Assembly: GCA_050485685.1 (NCBI GenBank)
Contig: JBJHBW010000017.1
Coordinates: 8,876-72,875, forward strand
Direction of reading: 5' to 3'
From: JBJHBP01 sp050485685
Lineage (GTDB): Bacteria; Pseudomonadota; Gammaproteobacteria; Steroidobacterales; Rariloculaceae
Length of the DNA: 64,000 nucleotides
Shown here one piece after another: positions 45,074-53,843 of this stretch; positions within the stretch are counted from its first letter, which is position 1, and each line of letters opens with the position of its first letter. The position numbers were made by a program, and so were the translations under genes. The notes under the pieces are model-generated. The model did no database searches. It had not been told where the DNA came from and was given only the letters and a program-made list of their open reading frames with translations.

Positions 45074-45724
45074 ATGCGAATAGTGATGCTGGGCGCACCC
45101 GGTTCGGGCAAGGGTACGCAGGCCAAGCGTCTGGAGAACGAGTGCTCGGTGCCGCAGCTGTCCACCGGGGATCTTCTGCGCCGCGCAGTCGCCGAGGGGA
45201 CGGCACTGGGGCTTGAGGCGAAGGCGGCCATGGACGCCGGCCGCCTGGTCTCCGACAGAATCGTGCTGGGCATGATCGAGGAACGGCTGGACAGCGATGA
45301 GGCCGCGCACGGTTTCATTCTGGACGGCTACCCCCGCAACGTCGTGCAGGCGCGCGATCTTCAGAAGGTGCTTGATTCCCGAGGCCTTCAGCTCGACGCC
45401 GCGGTACTGATGGAAGTCAGCACGGACATACTGATGAAGCGCCTGACCGGCCGGCGCACCTGCTCGCGCACGGGCAGGCTGCTCAACATCTATTTTTCGC
45501 CGCAGTCGGAGATCGATGAGTGCCTGAACGGGGGTGGCGAGCTGCTGCGGCGCGATGACGACAATGAGGAAACGATTCGCACGCGGCTGGACGTCTACGA
45601 GCGTGAGACGTCGCCGCTCATCGAGCATTACCGCGAGCTGGGATTGCTGAAGGTCGTGCAGGCCGAAGGTGCGATGGACGAAGTCTATGCACGACTGAAG
45701 CGTGAGCTGGGAATGACTGCCTGA
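45074..45724 (+). CDS. adk: Adenylate kinase
   Basis: Interconverts AMP + ATP and 2 ADP. The 216-residue protein has the P-loop GAPGSGKGTQA (about 8-18), LSTGDLLRRAV (AMP site), ILDGYPRNVVQA and the LID region between about 125 and 165. The LID has single Cys residues (RTCSRTG, DECLNG) and no full zinc site. RRDDDNEETIRTRLDVY follows. GGAG lies 9 bases before the ATG. It is divergent from pfp by 101 bases, so the PPi/AMP/ADP enzymes sit together. Normal length. Confidence 0.96.
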   Translation: MRIVMLGAPGSGKGTQAKRLENECSVPQLSTGDLLRRAVAEGTALGLEAKAAMDAGRLVSDRIVLGMIEERLDSDEAAHGFILDGYPRNVVQARDLQKVLDSRGLQLDAAVLMEVSTDILMKRLTGRRTCSRTGRLLNIYFSPQSEIDECLNGGGELLRRDDDNEETIRTRLDVYERETSPLIEHYRELGLLKVVQAEGAMDEVYARLKRELGMTA

Positions 45725-45745
45725 GCGCGCGTCCGGGCCGCCGCG

Positions 45746-46843
45746 TCAACACTGCAGCAACTGCGCCAGTTCCCGCGCCCGCCAGCTGCTGCGCGGCCAG
45801 GGGCAGCGTCCACGGGCGATCTCCTCGATGTCGCGGCGTGTAGCCAGCACTTCCGGCTGAACGCTGAGCGCCTCGGCCTTCTGGCGCAGCTGTTGCTTCA
45901 GCGCCCGCACCCGTTCCTTGTCGGGTGCATCGGCCGGCTTTATCTCACTGACGCGCGCGCGTATCGCATCGTCGTGGCGACTGGCGACGGCGCTCAGGAT
46001 CGCGTCGCCGGAGCGCTGCAGCAGCTTGCCGGGAATGTCCGCAACGTCACGCAGAGCGCTGGTGCTGTCGGGCAGCGCACGCGCGATACGCGTCAGTGCG
46101 TCGTCCGCGAGAATCCAGCGCCTCGGACGGTTTGCTGTTCTTGCCCTGTCTTCACGCCACTGCACCAGCGCCAGTGCCGCGCACTGTTGTTCCGTCGACA
46201 TTCCCTGCACGCTCTTCATCCGGGTGAAGACCGTCATCGCATCGGTTTCCGGGGGCGTGGCCAGCAGCCCGGCACAATCCTCGGCGAGCCAGTCCAACCG
46301 CTTGAGTTCGCGCAGCCTGTCCTCGAGGCGCTGCCACAGCGGCAGCAGGTAGCGCACGTCGTCGACCGCATACAGCAGCGCGTCCTCCGGCAGCGGTCTG
46401 CGGCTCCAGTCCAGGCGCGTGAAGTGCTTGTCCAGATTGACGTCCAGCACCTCCGCGAGCAGTGACTGCAACCCGATCTGGGGCGGATAGCCAAGAAGTC
46501 CGGCCGCGATCTGCGTGTCCGTCAGGCTCGCCGGCAGTCGGCCCAGCGTCTGCCAGAACACCTCCAGATCCTGACGGGCGCTGTGTACCACCCATCGGCA
46601 GTCAGGCTGCGTCAGTGTCTCCACGAACGCCGTCAGGTTGAGGTCGGCGACACAGTCTATGCATGCGCTGTGATCGGCCGTCGCCACCTGCACCAGGCAC
46701 AGGCGCGCGAAGTACGTGGTTTCGCGCACGAACTCGGTGTCCATCGCGACCAGGGGTTCGCGAGCCAGCCTGCCAGTGACGGCGTCCAGCGAGGCCTGAT
46801 CGGCCGCAATGACGGGCTTGATCGTGGTTCGGGCTTCGTTCAT
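45746..46843 (-). CDS. rnd: Ribonuclease D
   Basis: 3'-5' exoribonuclease acting in tRNA 3' maturation. The 365-residue protein has a DEDDy exonuclease domain: MDTEFVRETTYFARLCLVQ with Asp35/Glu37, VVHSARQDLEVFW, and YAVDDVRYLLPLW with the Tyr-x3-Asp. HRDC domains follow, seen in LALVQWREDRARTANRPR and the C-terminal half. Length matches E. coli RNase D. It is convergent with adk, 21 bases apart. Confidence 0.94.
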   Translation of the reverse strand: MNEARTTIKPVIAADQASLDAVTGRLAREPLVAMDTEFVRETTYFARLCLVQVATADHSACIDCVADLNLTAFVETLTQPDCRWVVHSARQDLEVFWQTLGRLPASLTDTQIAAGLLGYPPQIGLQSLLAEVLDVNLDKHFTRLDWSRRPLPEDALLYAVDDVRYLLPLWQRLEDRLRELKRLDWLAEDCAGLLATPPETDAMTVFTRMKSVQGMSTEQQCAALALVQWREDRARTANRPRRWILADDALTRIARALPDSTSALRDVADIPGKLLQRSGDAILSAVASRHDDAIRARVSEIKPADAPDKERVRALKQQLRQKAEALSVQPEVLATRRDIEEIARGRCPWPRSSWRARELAQLLQC

Positions 46844-46959
46844 CTGTTCTTTTTCAGCTCACTTCTCAATCAACGATTCGCGGCCGGACGGTATCGGGTG
46901 GCGCAGGGTCTATTGCACCGGCGGCCGTTACGCTTGTCCGTAGGGTATTATCGCGCGCC

Positions 46960-47490
46960 ATGAACACATCAGGCAGTGCGGGCGTGTGGCAGTTGATCAG
47001 GCCATTCGTCGACGTCGCATTTCACAAGCGCGGACCGGCTGATTTTCCGGACTCGCAACCGTTGTTTCGCACTGCGCTGGCAGCCTATGTGCTGGTGGGG
47101 ATTGTTGCGCTGCGGCTGGACAATGACTGGCTGCGCGCGGTTCATATGGCGCTGGTTGAAGTTCTGGTGCTGCTTGCGTTCATCTGGTTGACGCTGCGCC
47201 TGTTCGGCAATGTGAAAAGCTTTATTCCGACGGTGACGCCTTTGCTGGGTGCACATGCGTTGCTCGGTGTGCTTCAGATCCCGCTGCTATGGTACGCCGG
47301 CGGTGTCGAGCAGCTGTCCGGTCCGCTGATTGTCGCCGCACTCGTGCTGGTTTTCTGGTCGATTGATATCGGTGCCTGGCTGCTGTCCCGATCGCTGGGC
47401 CAGCCTTATGTTTTCGGTCTGTTCATCATGATAGTGTACCTGCTGTGCGTGATTTCCATGCACGAGCACCTTTTCCCGACGGCTTCCTGA
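46960..47490 (+). CDS. Uncharacterised inner-membrane protein
   Basis: I do not recognise a specific family; it has the general look of Yip1/DUF-type small membrane proteins. The 176 residues contain about five hydrophobic segments (roughly 39-54, 64-83, 93-112, 120-141, 147-165) and a short, polar N-terminus (RPFVDVAFHKRGPADFPDS). Its stop codon is immediately followed by the mpl start codon (0-base gap), so the two are translationally coupled. This placement suggests a link to envelope or peptidoglycan recycling, but nothing in the sequence shows it. Confidence 0.8.
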   Translation: MNTSGSAGVWQLIRPFVDVAFHKRGPADFPDSQPLFRTALAAYVLVGIVALRLDNDWLRAVHMALVEVLVLLAFIWLTLRLFGNVKSFIPTVTPLLGAHALLGVLQIPLLWYAGGVEQLSGPLIVAALVLVFWSIDIGAWLLSRSLGQPYVFGLFIMIVYLLCVISMHEHLFPTAS

Positions 47491-48885
47491 ATGCGCGTAC
47501 ACATACTGGGTATCTGCGGCACCTTCATGGGCGGCATTGCGGCCATCGCGAAGGCTGCCGGTCATCAGGTTTCCGGTTCCGACGTCAACGTCTACCCGCC
47601 GATGAGCACGCAGCTGCGCAAGCTTGGCATCCGTCTGCACGAAGGCTATGACGAGGATCAGCTCGACAAGGGTTTCGACTGCGTTGTGGTCGGCAACGTA
47701 CTCAGCCGCGGTGTGCCTGTGGTCGAGGCGCTGCTGGATTCGGGATTGCCCTATTACTCCGGCCCCGAGTGGCTGGCGGACAATGTGCTCAAGGACAAAT
47801 GGGTGCTGGGTGTGGCCGGCACCCACGGCAAGACCACCGCGACCAGCATGCTGGCATGGATTCTCGATTACGCGGGCCTGGATCCAGGGTTTCTGATCGG
47901 TGGCGTGCCGGCGAATTTCGGCATATCGGCGCGGCTGGGCCGATCGAAATACTTCGTTGTCGAGGCCGATGAATACGACACGGCATTCTTCGACAAGCGC
48001 GCCAAGTTTGTTCACTACCGGCCGCGAACGCTGGCGATTACAAACGTCGAATACGATCACGCCGATATCTACCCCGACCTCAATGCCATCCTGTGGCAGT
48101 TCCATCAGCTGATACGGACCGTGCCCAGACGCGGGCTGATCGCGATCAATGGTCACAACGCCAACCTCGACGACCTGCTCGAGAGAGGCGTCTGGACGCC
48201 GTTGGAGACATTCAGTGCGCGTGACGACGGTGCTGCGACCTGGGCGGCGCGGTATGACCTGATCGGCGCAAAATCGCGCTTCAGTGTGTTTCACCAGGGT
48301 GAGAACATCGGTCAGAGCGACTGGGCGTTGCTGGGTCCGCACAATCTCGAGAACGCGCTTGCGGCCATCGCTTGTGCCCGCCATGCCGGGGTCAGTACCG
48401 ACATCGCCCTGGAGGCGCTGTCACGCTTCAAGGGCGTGCGTCGGCGGCTGGAGAGAAGAGGCGTTTTCCAGGGCATTTCGCTGTATGACGATTTCGCCCA
48501 CCACCCGACCGCGATCGCGGCAACACTGGAGGCATTGCGTTCCCAGCAGCAGGACAAACGCATCATCGCCGTGTTCGAACCGCGCTCGAATACGATGCGC
48601 ATGGGCGTGCACCGTGACGCGCTGCGCAAGGCTTTCGATGACGCCGACCGGGTCCACGTGCTGGCTTCCGGGCAGCTGGACTGGAATCCGGAGTCGGCGC
48701 TGGCCGGGTTGGGTGCGAAGGTCTCGGTCTGGACTGACGTGGACGCACTGTGCGATGCGCTGCTGGACGAACTGGTCAGCCAGGATCACGTCGTCATGAT
48801 GTCGAACGGCAGCTTTCAGGGGTTGCCGCGCAAGCTGCAGCAGGCACTGAAGAGTCGCGAAGCGGCGCTGAATGCGGACGACTGA
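47491..48885 (+). CDS. mpl: UDP-N-acetylmuramate:L-alanyl-gamma-D-glutamyl-meso-diaminopimelate ligase
   Basis: Cytoplasmic Mur-ligase-type enzyme that reattaches recycled murein tripeptide to UDP-MurNAc. The 464-residue protein begins MRVHILGICGTFMGGIAAIA, the Mpl form of the UDP-binding loop. The ATP site is GVAGTHGKTTATSML (about 107-121). FVVEADEYDTAFFDKRAKF is the Mpl-specific centre segment, with ITNVEYDHADIY following. YDDFAHHPTAI and FEPRSNTMRMG lie in the C-terminal domain. Length is typical. Confidence 0.97.
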   Translation: MRVHILGICGTFMGGIAAIAKAAGHQVSGSDVNVYPPMSTQLRKLGIRLHEGYDEDQLDKGFDCVVVGNVLSRGVPVVEALLDSGLPYYSGPEWLADNVLKDKWVLGVAGTHGKTTATSMLAWILDYAGLDPGFLIGGVPANFGISARLGRSKYFVVEADEYDTAFFDKRAKFVHYRPRTLAITNVEYDHADIYPDLNAILWQFHQLIRTVPRRGLIAINGHNANLDDLLERGVWTPLETFSARDDGAATWAARYDLIGAKSRFSVFHQGENIGQSDWALLGPHNLENALAAIACARHAGVSTDIALEALSRFKGVRRRLERRGVFQGISLYDDFAHHPTAIAATLEALRSQQQDKRIIAVFEPRSNTMRMGVHRDALRKAFDDADRVHVLASGQLDWNPESALAGLGAKVSVWTDVDALCDALLDELVSQDHVVMMSNGSFQGLPRKLQQALKSREAALNADD

Positions 48886-48893
48886 ATCGGATC

Positions 48894-49487
48894 ATGTCGA
48901 CGCGCAGCGTGCCGCTGTTTCCGCTCAATACGGTGTTATTCCCGGATGGACCGCTCGCCTTACGCATATTCGAACAGCGCTACGTGCGCATGGTGCGGGA
49001 CTGTCTGAGAAATGATTCTCCGTTCGCTGTTGCGTTGATCAGTCACGGTGCGGAAGTCGGCGTTGCCCGGACCCGTGCGATTGGCACGCTCGCCGCCATC
49101 GTGGACTGGGACCGAAGTGAAGATGGACTGCTGACGATTCGCGCGCGCGGCCAGCAGCGTTGTCGCTGCCTGACAGTGCATCGCCAGCGCGATGGTCTCT
49201 ATGTTGCCGAGGTGGAATTGCTGGCGGTCACGCCGCCCGTGCCGCTGTCGACAGGCGATCAGGATCTGATCGAGTGTGTCGAGGCCATTCTTTCCTCCCT
49301 GGATGATGTCTATCACGACTGCACCCGTCACTATGACGATGCGACGTGGGTAAGCTATCGTCTTGCCGAGACGCTGCCACTGCCGACGTCGACCCGGCAG
49401 GCGCTGCTGGAGATCGACGATACGCGCGAGCGGCTGGATCTGTTGCGGCCGGCGCTGATGAATGTCTGGCCGCGAAAGCCCGGCTGA
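48894..49487 (+). CDS. Lon N-terminal (substrate-binding) domain protein
   Basis: A 197-residue protein consisting of the N-terminal domain of Lon protease without the ATPase or peptidase parts. It begins STRSVPLFPLNTVLFPDGPLALRIFEQRYVRM, here seen as the segments LFPLNTVLFPDG and LRIFEQRYVRM. GRTRAIGTLA-type (ARTRAIGTLAAI) and IRARGQQRCR follow. Such stand-alone proteins are common in proteobacteria and have no firm function. The start is 8 bases after mpl, so it belongs to the same transcript. The ribosome-binding site is weak. Confidence 0.9.
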   Translation: MSTRSVPLFPLNTVLFPDGPLALRIFEQRYVRMVRDCLRNDSPFAVALISHGAEVGVARTRAIGTLAAIVDWDRSEDGLLTIRARGQQRCRCLTVHRQRDGLYVAEVELLAVTPPVPLSTGDQDLIECVEAILSSLDDVYHDCTRHYDDATWVSYRLAETLPLPTSTRQALLEIDDTRERLDLLRPALMNVWPRKPG

Positions 49488-49516
49488 AATGAAGACACAC
49501 TAGCGAGTCACGGACG

Positions 49517-49681
49517 ATGAAAACCTATATGTGCCTGATCTGCGGTTTTATCTATGACGAGGCTGCGGGACTGCCGGATGAGGGCATAGCGCCCGGTACG
49601 CGATGGGAGGACATTCCGTTGTCATGGCGTTGCCCCGATTGCGGATCCGGCAAGGAAGACTTCGAGATGGTTGAAGTCTGA
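49517..49681 (+). CDS. Rubredoxin
   Basis: A 54-residue iron protein that carries one electron on a Fe(Cys)4 centre. It begins MKTYMCLICGFIYDEAAG, with Cys6 and Cys9 in C-x2-C-G and Cys39 and Cys42 in RCPDCGSGKEDFE. WEDIP and the aromatic residues around them are typical. It starts 29 bases after the Lon-domain gene on the same strand. Possible partners (alkane hydroxylase, rubrerythrin, superoxide reductase) are not in the window. The middle segment is close to rubredoxins of gammaproteobacteria. Confidence 0.95.
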   Translation: MKTYMCLICGFIYDEAAGLPDEGIAPGTRWEDIPLSWRCPDCGSGKEDFEMVEV

Positions 49682-49692
49682 TCGGACACAAC

Positions 49693-50511
49693 TCATGCAG
49701 GGTTCGCCTGCGTCACCCATTCGATCCGCGTACTGATCTGACCGTTCGGCTGCAGCTGCAGCCAGCGCATGCCGGGCGGGCGTTCGTCCAGCGCAAAGAA
49801 TTCGCTGCCCGGCAGAAACTGCGCACAGGTGGAAGGCGTGCTCAGGAATCGCACATTGCCGACCCTGCGGTCGGACGCCTGGTGCACATGTCCCCACAGC
49901 ACGCAGCGCACGTTGCTGTGCGCCTCGACCACGCGCAGGAATTCGTCGGCGTCGCGCAGTCCCACGCCGTCCAGCCATGTGCTTCCCATGGGCAGCGGGT
50001 GATGGTGCAGGGCGATGAGCACATGCTGGCTGCCCTGTTCGCGCAGCGCCTGTTGCAGGGCATTGAGTCTCTGGGCGCCAAGGCCGCCGGCGTCCTCGCC
50101 TATCAGGAAGGTGTTGAGCAGCACCACGCTCCAGTCGCCGAACCTGGCCGTGCCGCCAAACTGGAACGGAGGCCGCACCAGCAGCTCTTCCATCAGCGCG
50201 GGATCGTCGTGATTGCCCGGCAGGCAGAGCACCGGAATACCGAATGGCTTGAGTGTGCTGACGAATCTTTCATATCCGGCGCGACTTTCGTCCTGCACGA
50301 TGTCGCCGGTGACCAGGATCGCGTCCGGTGGCCAGTCGGGAGACTTCTGAGACTGCGCCAGCGTGTCCAGAAAAGTGCGGTAGGTGGTCACGCCGCGCAT
50401 ACGACTGTCGGCGGCCGCGTGCAGGTGGGTGTCTGTGAACTGCAGCAGACTGATGTTACGTTCTGCGGATGTCGCCGTTGTTGTTTGTCGACTGTCGGCG
50501 TCGTAGGTCAT
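49693..50511 (-). CDS. cpdA: 3',5'-cyclic-AMP phosphodiesterase CpdA
   Basis: Dimetal calcineurin-like phosphoesterase of 272 residues. Metal-binding motifs are in order: QFTDTHLH (D-x-H, about 24-31), VTGDIVQDES (G-D), LPGNHDDP (G-N-H-D), LHHHPLPMGS and WGHVHQ (G-H-x-H). The QDES segment and its position match CpdA of E. coli/Haemophilus, which lowers cAMP. The ATG at 50511 fits family starts. It is convergent with rubredoxin, 11 bases apart, and divergent from tkt. Confidence 0.93.
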   Translation of the reverse strand: MTYDADSRQTTTATSAERNISLLQFTDTHLHAAADSRMRGVTTYRTFLDTLAQSQKSPDWPPDAILVTGDIVQDESRAGYERFVSTLKPFGIPVLCLPGNHDDPALMEELLVRPPFQFGGTARFGDWSVVLLNTFLIGEDAGGLGAQRLNALQQALREQGSQHVLIALHHHPLPMGSTWLDGVGLRDADEFLRVVEAHSNVRCVLWGHVHQASDRRVGNVRFLSTPSTCAQFLPGSEFFALDERPPGMRWLQLQPNGQISTRIEWVTQANPA

Positions 50512-50673
50512 TGATGCTCGTTGCCCTGATCTGGTGCAGGGCATGATACGGGAAGTCGCCGTGATCCCGGCACGATTCGCTCACATATCGGAGCATTCCG
50601 CTCGGTTGCGTGGCGTCCGGCCTGTAAGCGACAATGCTTCGCTCGATTTTTTCCCCCGGAAACGACCAGCCAG

Positions 50674-52725
50674 ATGCCAGTGACTGAAGAACATCCCGCG
50701 GGCGGCGCCAGGCCGTCACGCCGCAGGCTTGCCAATGCCATACGCGCGCTGTCGATGGACGCCGTCCAGCAGGCGAAATCAGGACATCCGGGCATGCCCA
50801 TGGGCATGGCCGACATCGCCGAGGTGCTGTGGAACGATTATCTGAGGTTCAATCCTCACAATCCCCACTGGCACGATCGTGACCGCTTCGTCGTTTCAAA
50901 CGGCCACGGCTCCATGCTGCTGTATTCGCTGGCACATCTGGCCGGCTATCCGCTGGCCATGGACGAGCTGCGCAATTTCCGCCAGATGGGCTTTCGCACG
51001 GCGGGGCACCCGGAGCGTGAGGTCGAGATAGGCATAGAGACCACGACCGGCCCGCTGGGCCAGGGACTGGCCAATGCGGTCGGTCTTGCGCTGGCCGAGA
51101 AGGTGCTGGCGGCCACGTTCAACCGGCCCGAGGCCACCATCGTCGATCATCACACCTATGTGTTCCTCGGTGATGGCTGCCTGATGGAAGGCGTATCCCA
51201 CGAGGCGTGTTCGCTGGCGGGTACGCTCGGTCTGGGCAAGCTGATCGGCTTCTACGACGACAATGGCATCTCCATCGACGGCGAGGTGCAGGGCTGGTTC
51301 ACCGACGACACGCCGGCGCGTTTTCGTGCCTACGGCTGGCACGTGATCGACAAGGTTGACGGCCACGATGCGCAGGCCATTGCAGCTGCCATCGAAGCTG
51401 CGCGCGCGGAGACTGCCAGGCCCACACTGATCTGCTGCCAGACCGTGATCGGCTGGGGTGCACCGAACAAGCAGGGCACGGCTGCCACCCATGGCGAGGC
51501 GCTGGGCGAAGCCGAAATTGCCGCTGCGCGCGAGGCGCTGGGCTGGGAGCTGCCGCCGTTCGAGATTCCCGATGACGTGCGTGGCGCCTGGGATGCCACC
51601 GAGCGCGGCCGGCAGCACGAACAGGCGTGGCAGTCGGCGTTCGATCGTTATGCCGAGCGGTATCCTGAACTGGCCGCCGAGTTCACGCGGCGCATGGCCG
51701 GTGAGCTTCCTGCCAACTGGAGCGACGAGGCGGAAAAGGCGATCACCGCGATTATTGCCGAAGCGAAGGAAGCGGCGACGCGCAAGTCCTCGCAGCGTGC
51801 GCTGGAATCCTTTGCGCCGCTGCTGCCCGAGATGATCGGAGGCTCGGCCGACCTCACCGGTTCCAACAATACGCGTCACGGCGCATCGCGGGTCATCAAC
51901 CCCGGCGATCCCGACGGCAACTACATCCACTACGGCGTGCGCGAGTTCGGCATGGCCGCGATCATGAACGGCCTGTCGCTGCATGGCGGTTTCATCCCCT
52001 ATGGCGGCACCTTCCTGGTGTTCTCCGACTATGCGCGCAATGCATTGCGCATGGCTGCACTGATGGAGGCGCAGAGCATTCTGGTCTTCACGCACGATTC
52101 CATCGGGCTGGGCGAAGACGGCCCCACACATCAACCCGTTGAGCACCTGGCAAGTCTCAGGGCGATGCCCAACATGCATGTCTGGCGCCCCTGTGATGCG
52201 GTCGAGACCGCAGTCGCCTGGCGCGCAGCGATCGAACGTCGTGATGGCCCGACCAGCCTGGTGCTGACGCGCCAGAATCTGCCGCACCAGGAACGTACCG
52301 AAGATCAGGTCAGTGCGATCGCACGCGGTGGTTACGTGCTCTTCAACAGCAGTGGCGAGCCGCAGCTCGTGATTGTCGCCACCGGCTCCGAGGTCGCCCT
52401 GGCGCAGTCCGCGGCGCGTGAGCTGGATGCATCGGGCGTCGCGGTCCGTGTGGTTTCCATGCCCTGCGCGGAAGTGTTCGACAGGCAAAGCGCGGAATAT
52501 CGTGACCACGTGCTGGGCGGTGCGAGCGCGGCACGGCTGTTTGTGGAAGCCGGCGTGACCGATTGCTGGTGGCGTTATGCCGGCGCGCGCGGCGACGTGA
52601 TCGGCATGCACAGCTATGGCAGGTCGGCGCCAGCGAAAGCGCTGTTCGAGCATTTCGGCTTCAGTGTGCCGGCGATCGTCGAGGCGGGCAGACGCCTGCT
52701 CGGCCAGGGCGACCGTTCGGCCTGA
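50674..52725 (+). CDS. tkt: Transketolase
   Basis: Thiamine-diphosphate enzyme of the pentose-phosphate or Calvin cycle, 683 residues. Segments include RALSMDAVQQAKSGHPGMPM (about 23-42), TTGPLGQGLANAVGLALAE and the ThDP/Mg motif FLGDGCLMEGVSHEA (about 165-179). The pyrimidine domain has GVREFGMAAIMNGLSLHGG, HDSIGLGEDGPTHQPVEHLA and LTRQNLP. Normal length, intact. It begins a same-strand series tkt-gap-pgk-glycerate kinase-pyk. A cbb-like Calvin cluster is not present in the window. Confidence 0.97.
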   Translation: MPVTEEHPAGGARPSRRRLANAIRALSMDAVQQAKSGHPGMPMGMADIAEVLWNDYLRFNPHNPHWHDRDRFVVSNGHGSMLLYSLAHLAGYPLAMDELRNFRQMGFRTAGHPEREVEIGIETTTGPLGQGLANAVGLALAEKVLAATFNRPEATIVDHHTYVFLGDGCLMEGVSHEACSLAGTLGLGKLIGFYDDNGISIDGEVQGWFTDDTPARFRAYGWHVIDKVDGHDAQAIAAAIEAARAETARPTLICCQTVIGWGAPNKQGTAATHGEALGEAEIAAAREALGWELPPFEIPDDVRGAWDATERGRQHEQAWQSAFDRYAERYPELAAEFTRRMAGELPANWSDEAEKAITAIIAEAKEAATRKSSQRALESFAPLLPEMIGGSADLTGSNNTRHGASRVINPGDPDGNYIHYGVREFGMAAIMNGLSLHGGFIPYGGTFLVFSDYARNALRMAALMEAQSILVFTHDSIGLGEDGPTHQPVEHLASLRAMPNMHVWRPCDAVETAVAWRAAIERRDGPTSLVLTRQNLPHQERTEDQVSAIARGGYVLFNSSGEPQLVIVATGSEVALAQSAARELDASGVAVRVVSMPCAEVFDRQSAEYRDHVLGGASAARLFVEAGVTDCWWRYAGARGDVIGMHSYGRSAPAKALFEHFGFSVPAIVEAGRRLLGQGDRSA

Positions 52726-52824
52726 TTCGGATACGGATCCGCCTGCGCAGCAACGCGTGGTTGCGGCAGTCCGGCAGTGGTTCTGACACAAAGCTTTACA
52801 GACACGGATTCAAGGAGTCTTCAG

Positions 52825-53835
52825 ATGCCGGTGAAGGTTGCAATCAATGGCTATGGCCGCATCGGCCGCATGGTGCTGCGTTCGATCTACGAGACCGGCC
52901 GCCGCAAGGATATTTCGGTAGTCGGCATCAACGATCTTGGCGATGCGAAAACCAATGCGCACCTGACGAAGTACGACACTGCACACGGACGATTCCCGTT
53001 CGACGTCGCCGTGGACGGTGACAATCTGATCGTCGATGGCGACCGCATCCGTGTCTGCGCGGAGCGTGATCCGGAAAAACTGCCCTGGGCGGATCTGGGT
53101 GTCGATATCGTGCTCGAGTGCACGGGGCTGTTCGCTTCCAAGGATAAGGCCTCGGCGCATCTCGCGGCCGGAGCGCGCAAGGTGCTCATCTCGGCGCCGG
53201 CCGGTAAGGATGTCGATGCCACTGTCGTCTATGGAGTCAATCACGACACGCTGAAAGCCTCCGATGTCGTGGTCTCGAACGCCTCCTGTACCACCAACTG
53301 TCTCGCGCCGGTAGCGAAAGTCGTGCATGAACTCGTGGGTCTTGAGCACGGACTGATGACCACGATTCACGCCTACACGAACGATCAGGTGCTGACTGAC
53401 GTGTACCACTCCGATCTGCGGCGCGCGCGGTCCGCCACGCAGTCCATGATTCCGACCAAGACCGGTGCGGCCGCGGCAGTGGGGCTTGTGCTTCCCGATC
53501 TCAACGGACGTCTGGACGGATTCGCGATTCGCGTGCCGACCATCAATGTCTCGCTGGTCGATCTCACCTTCCACGCCGGGCGTGACACCAGCGCCGAGGA
53601 GATCAACGCAGCGATGAAGGCAGCCAGCGAAGGCGCGCTCAAGGGCGTACTGGAGTACAACGACGCACCGCTGGTCTCGGTGGATTTCAACCATAACCCG
53701 GCGTCGTCGGTCTTTGATGCAAGCCTGACCAAGGTCATGGGCGGCCGCGTCGTCAAGATCTGCTCGTGGTACGACAACGAGTGGGGCTTCTCGAACCGCA
53801 TGCTGGATACCCTGCTGGTCATGGCCAGACTCTGA
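52825..53835 (+). CDS. gap: Glyceraldehyde-3-phosphate dehydrogenase, type I
   Basis: Phosphorylating GAPDH of 336 residues. It begins MPVKVAINGYGRIGRMVLRS (NAD-binding). The active-site Cys155 is in SNASCTTNCLAP, and His is in TTIHAYTND. HSDLRRARSATQSMIPT and the C-terminal WYDNEWGFSNRMLD complete the family pattern. The NAD-pocket segment INDLGDAKTNAHLTKYD has no Asp directly after the second beta strand, so strict NAD preference is not certain. AAGGAG lies 7 bases before the ATG. It is followed by pgk with 8 bases between them. Confidence 0.96.
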   Translation: MPVKVAINGYGRIGRMVLRSIYETGRRKDISVVGINDLGDAKTNAHLTKYDTAHGRFPFDVAVDGDNLIVDGDRIRVCAERDPEKLPWADLGVDIVLECTGLFASKDKASAHLAAGARKVLISAPAGKDVDATVVYGVNHDTLKASDVVVSNASCTTNCLAPVAKVVHELVGLEHGLMTTIHAYTNDQVLTDVYHSDLRRARSATQSMIPTKTGAAAAVGLVLPDLNGRLDGFAIRVPTINVSLVDLTFHAGRDTSAEEINAAMKAASEGALKGVLEYNDAPLVSVDFNHNPASSVFDASLTKVMGGRVVKICSWYDNEWGFSNRMLDTLLVMARL

Positions 53836-53843
53836 GGCGGCCT

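Noticed and set aside
50896..52791. A 631-codon minus-strand open frame opposite transketolase, and similar long ones opposite pgk, pyk and the patatin gene
   Set aside because: Transketolase motifs are complete on the plus strand. The antisense products are rich in Arg, His and Gln with no recognisable fold, as expected of GC-skewed shadows.
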